A stretch of DNA of 64,000 nucleotides from the NCBI RefSeq assembly GCF_008327685.1, contig NZ_BDDE01000011.1:248001-312000 (forward strand), in the 5' to 3' direction. Positions 61,578 through 64,000 of the stretch are shown in pieces. Position 1 is the stretch's first letter. Each line of letters begins with the position of its first letter. This DNA comes from Actinomadura sp. K4S16. GTDB lineage: Bacteria; Actinomycetota; Actinomycetes; Streptosporangiales; Streptosporangiaceae. The notes under the pieces were generated by a model, which did no database searches, was not told the origin of the DNA, and saw only the letters and a list, made by a program, of their open reading frames with translations. The translations under genes and the position numbers were made by a program.

Positions 61578-62255
61578 ATGACATGGATCGTGTTCGACTA
61601 CGCGGGTGTGATCAGCGCGTCCCCGCCCGTGGGCGCCGGGGCGCTGCTGCCCCGGACGGTGGGTGCGCCGCCCGCGCGGTTCTGGCCGGTGTACTGGGCG
61701 CACCGGCGGGACTACGACCTGGCCGCCGTGACCGCCGCGGAGTTCTGGCGGCGTGTGTGCGGCCGGCTCGACGTGCCGGTGGACGACGACCTGATCCACG
61801 TCCTGGTGACCCTGGACGTGCGCACATGGGCGCACGTCAACGAGGACACCGTCGCCCTGCTGAGGGAGCTGGCGGAGCGGGGCACGCCGCTCGCCCTGCT
61901 GTCGAACGCTCCCGTCGAGCTCGCCCGCATGGTGGACGGACGGCCCTGGGCGCCGCTGTTCCGGCACCGGCTCTACAGCGCCGACCTGGGCCTCGCCAAG
62001 CCCGCGCCGGAGATCTTCCACGAGCTGACCGGGCGGCTCGGCGCGGCCCCGGACGAGGTGGTCTTCGTCGACGACCGCGAGGAGAACGTGCGGGCGGCCC
62101 GGATGCTCGGAATCCGGTCGGTGCTGTTCACCGGCGTGCCGGGGCTGCGCGCCGAACTGGCCCGCGTCGCCGGGGCGGACGGGGTCAGGGCAGGGCGGCG
62201 GGCGGGGTCTCGTACGGCCACAGGCCGCGGGACGCCATCACGTCGCGGAGGGTGA
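61578..62255 (+). CDS. HAD family hydrolase
   Basis: A 225-residue HAD-IA phosphatase-like enzyme. Motif 1 is IVFDYAGVI with the nucleophile Asp but Ala at the usual second-Asp spot, as in the DxGGV sub-branch. Motif 2 is LALLSNAP, motif 3 is GLAKPAPEIF and motif 4 is VVFVDDREENV. The cap is the small alpha-helical C1 type. Likely substrates are phosphorylated sugars or nucleotides, and haloacids are possible. It is divergent from the DeoR gene. The last 24 residues are Arg/Gly-rich and read across the end of the convergent phosphodiesterase gene by 71 bases. Confidence 0.85.
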   Translation: MTWIVFDYAGVISASPPVGAGALLPRTVGAPPARFWPVYWAHRRDYDLAAVTAAEFWRRVCGRLDVPVDDDLIHVLVTLDVRTWAHVNEDTVALLRELAERGTPLALLSNAPVELARMVDGRPWAPLFRHRLYSADLGLAKPAPEIFHELTGRLGAAPDEVVFVDDREENVRAARMLGIRSVLFTGVPGLRAELARVAGADGVRAGRRAGSRTATGRGTPSRRGG

Positions 62256-63000
62256 CCAGCTCGTCGGTCATGATGCCGTCGATGCCGAGGTCCAGGAGGC
62301 GCTTCATGGCGGCGGCGTCGTTGACCGTCCACGCGTGGACCTGGAGCCCGAGCCGGTGGGCGTGCTCGATGAACGCCTCGGTGACGAAGGGCACCGGGCC
62401 GAGGCCGTAGGGCACCTGGGCGCAGGCGACGCCGGTGGCGGCGAGGCGGACGAGCTTGGCGGTGGGCCCGCCGATGGACTTGGCGCGCAGCGCCATCAGG
62501 CCCCGCGGGCCGAGCGCCATGCACACCTCGTGGTCGGTGTACTGGGGGAGCCGGGCGCGCATCTGCGCCAGCCGGCGGGTGGAGAACGAGGTGATGCACA
62601 CCCGGCGCCAGGCGTCGGTGCGGCGCAGCGTCTCGGCGAGCGGGCCGATGACCGGGGCGTCCTTCAGGTCGATGTTGACGCGCGCCTCGGGGAAGGAGCC
62701 GAGGACGTCCTCCAGGCGGGGGATGGGCTCGGTGCCGCCGATGCGGGCCTTGGCGACCTCGGCGTAGGGGAGCCGGGCGATGGCGCCGGTGCGGTCGGTG
62801 ACGCGGTCGAGGGTGCGGTCGTGGAAGGCGACCACGACCCCGTCGGCGGTGGCGTGGGCGTCGGTCTCCAGGTAGCGGTAGCCGAGGTCGGTGGCGCGCT
62901 GGAACGCGGCCATCGAGTTCTCCGGGCGCCCGGCCGCGCCGCCGCGGTGGGCGAAGGGGATCGGGCCGGGATGGTCGAGGAATTCGAACGAGCGCCGCAC
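62185..63000 (-). CDS. Glycerophosphodiester phosphodiesterase
   Basis: A 271-residue cytoplasmic TIM-barrel enzyme that splits glycerophosphodiesters into glycerol-3-phosphate and an alcohol. IPFAHRGGAAGRPENSMAAF supplies the first His and Glu, YLETDAHATADGVVVAFHDRTLDRVTDRTG the Glu/Asp metal pair and second His, and VNIDLKD a further ligand. Lys and Trp residues later (LQVHAWTVND) complete the barrel. No signal peptide. GTG 63000 starts the conserved part, since the open frame to 63120 overlaps the next gene's promoter region. Confidence 0.9.
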   Translation of the reverse strand: MRRSFEFLDHPGPIPFAHRGGAAGRPENSMAAFQRATDLGYRYLETDAHATADGVVVAFHDRTLDRVTDRTGAIARLPYAEVAKARIGGTEPIPRLEDVLGSFPEARVNIDLKDAPVIGPLAETLRRTDAWRRVCITSFSTRRLAQMRARLPQYTDHEVCMALGPRGLMALRAKSIGGPTAKLVRLAATGVACAQVPYGLGPVPFVTEAFIEHAHRLGLQVHAWTVNDAAAMKRLLDLGIDGIMTDELVTLRDVMASRGLWPYETPPAALP

Positions 63001-63118
63001 CCGTCCGATTATGGCCGACCTCGCCGCCCGTCTTGACCTTACTGCGTAAAGGGCGGGGGCGGGAACGCCGGTGCTAGCGTCGGCGCGGCGAAAACCGATC
63101 AGCAAGGAGAACGCGGAC

Positions 63119-63340
63119 ATGGCGGACGTGAACGACTACAGGGCGACGTTCGAGCTGGTGGACGTGGACGGCGACGGCTACATCTCGACGGCCGAGCTGA
63201 AGAACCTGATGAGCCGGCTGGGGCAGGACGTCACCGACACCCGCGCCGTGGAGGTGGTCGTGGCCGCCGACGCCAACCGGGACGGGAAGATCTCCCTGGA
63301 GGAGTTCACCGCGCTGATGGAGCGCACCTCGTCCCGGTGA
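63119..63340 (+). CDS. EF-hand calcium-binding protein
   Basis: A 73-residue calmodulin-like protein with two complete EF-hands: DVDGDGYISTAE (residues 17-28) and DANRDGKISLEE (about 52-63). Both have Asp/Asn at positions 1, 3 and 5, and Glu at 12. This single-lobe design is known from streptomycete CabB/CabC-type proteins. ATG 63119 follows AAGGAGA. It is monocistronic, and a calcium-buffer or sensor role is inferred. The open frame upstream of 63119 contains the promoter, so the shorter start is preferred. Confidence 0.93.
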   Translation: MADVNDYRATFELVDVDGDGYISTAELKNLMSRLGQDVTDTRAVEVVVAADANRDGKISLEEFTALMERTSSR

Positions 63341-63358
63341 CGGCGGCGGCCGCGCGGG

Positions 63359-63991
63359 TCAGCGGGCCCGGCGCCGCAGCTTGAGGGCGTTGTCGGTGCG
63401 GGTCATGGTCCGCCCGTCGGGTGCGGTCTGGACGCGTTCGTGCTCGTCGCTGCGCAGGACCTCCCATTCGCCGTCCGGCAGGCCGAGGGAGTCCAGGACC
63501 TCGTCGGGCGTGGGCAGGTGCACCCCGGGGTGGGCGCCGGGGTCCCACGGCGGGGGCCCGGCGTGCCCGACGACGAGCAGGATCCCGCCGGGCGCGACGG
63601 CTGCGGCGGCGGCCCGCAGGACCTCCTCGCGGGGCATGTCGGCGGGGGAGTGCAGGAACTGCGCCGACACCAGGTCGTAGGACCCTTCGGGGAAGGAGGC
63701 GGCGAGGTCGCGGCGCTGCCAGTCGACGCGGTCGGCGACGCCGGCCTCCTCGGCGTGGCGGGCGGCGCGCTCGAGCGCCACCCCGGAGATGTCGGCGGCG
63801 GTGACGCGCCAGCCCCGCCGCGCGAGCCAGACGGCGTCGGCGCCTTCGCCGCATCCGAGGTCCAGGGCGGTGCCGGGCTCCAGCCCGGCGGCCTCCTGGA
63901 CGAGGACGGCGTTGGGCTCGCCGCTCCAGATGTGGTGGTGCTCGGAGTAGCGGGAGTCCCAGTACTCCTGGTGGGTGGTGGTGTCGTCCAT
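63359..63991 (-). CDS. Class I SAM-dependent methyltransferase
   Basis: A 210-residue methyltransferase. DYW-type start EYWDSRYSEHHHIWSGEPNAVL is that of the TehB/thiopurine-like group. ALDLGCGEGADAVWLARRGWRVTAADIS is motif I with the SAM-binding loop and acidic strand 2. YDLVSAQFLHSP is motif II-like, and APGGILLVVGH motif III. Substrates in this group include small thiols, tellurite and natural products, and none is indicated. It is convergent with the EF-hand gene, with only 18 bases between the stops. ATG 63991 is nine bases from the window end. Confidence 0.88.
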   Translation of the reverse strand: MDDTTTHQEYWDSRYSEHHHIWSGEPNAVLVQEAAGLEPGTALDLGCGEGADAVWLARRGWRVTAADISGVALERAARHAEEAGVADRVDWQRRDLAASFPEGSYDLVSAQFLHSPADMPREEVLRAAAAAVAPGGILLVVGHAGPPPWDPGAHPGVHLPTPDEVLDSLGLPDGEWEVLRSDEHERVQTAPDGRTMTRTDNALKLRRRAR

Positions 63992-64000
63992 GCTCCGATG

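Overview
This is a very high-GC, gene-dense bacterial segment. GC-rich third codon positions, frequent GTG starts, four-base start/stop overlaps and probable leaderless genes all point to an actinomycete. An RbpA homologue, the Lnt/Ppm1 pair, a DUF1707-FHA protein, an F420-type LLM oxidoreductase and paired ClpP proteases agree. A Thermomonosporaceae/Streptosporangiales-type genome is my guess, not something the sequence proves. I saw no tRNA, rRNA, insertion sequence, phage gene or CRISPR array, and base use is even throughout.

Layout. 1-8.5 kb: tail of a gene, an ABC-2 exporter pair, a GH15 glucoamylase-like enzyme, a FAD/Fe-S lactate- or glycolate-type dehydrogenase, a MarR regulator and a lipoprotein. 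8.5-15 kb: a SIR2 deacetylase, nirB with a second FAD/BFD protein, an amidohydrolase, a DUF2470 protein and a small membrane protein. 15-19.7 kb: an RNB ribonuclease, a Crp/Fnr regulator, a 5'-3' exonuclease and an M24 peptidase. 20-27.5 kb: a carbohydrate ABC importer, a convergent second sugar-type ATPase and a divergent LacI regulator with two operator-like palindromes. 27.5-29 kb: an Lrp regulator and an LLM oxidoreductase. 29-35.7 kb: a second sugar cluster (binding protein, two permeases, GH4 glycosidase, sugar kinase, ROK regulator) without its own ATPase. It may borrow one from the first cluster.

35.7-48.8 kb: an FHA protein, an acyl-CoA dehydrogenase, a DUF3616-like protein and a P450. 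These are followed by most of the lysine-to-crotonyl-CoA pathway: kamA divergent from kdd, then, after three unrelated genes, kamD-kamE-kal. The cleavage enzyme Kce is not in the window. 48.8-57.4 kb: a 520-base spacer with a strong promoter-like site, lnt, ppm1, fxsA, and an ABC-2 exporter operon divergent from a two-component system whose kinase is frameshifted in a C6 tract. 57.4-64 kb: rbpA, two overlapping clpP genes divergent from a Phd/YefM antitoxin-like gene, an MFS transporter with a DeoR regulator, a HAD hydrolase, a glycerophosphodiesterase, an EF-hand protein and a methyltransferase.

The most unusual points are: (i) a TGTACA-like triplet array with a 9-base period between a toxin-less YefM-like gene and the clpP pair; (ii) two unrelated ABC permeases that each carry an inserted extracytoplasmic beta-sandwich; (iii) an anaerobe-style lysine pathway in an actinomycete; (iv) an identical 21-base element upstream of an RNase gene and a P450 gene; and (v) the kinase frameshift.
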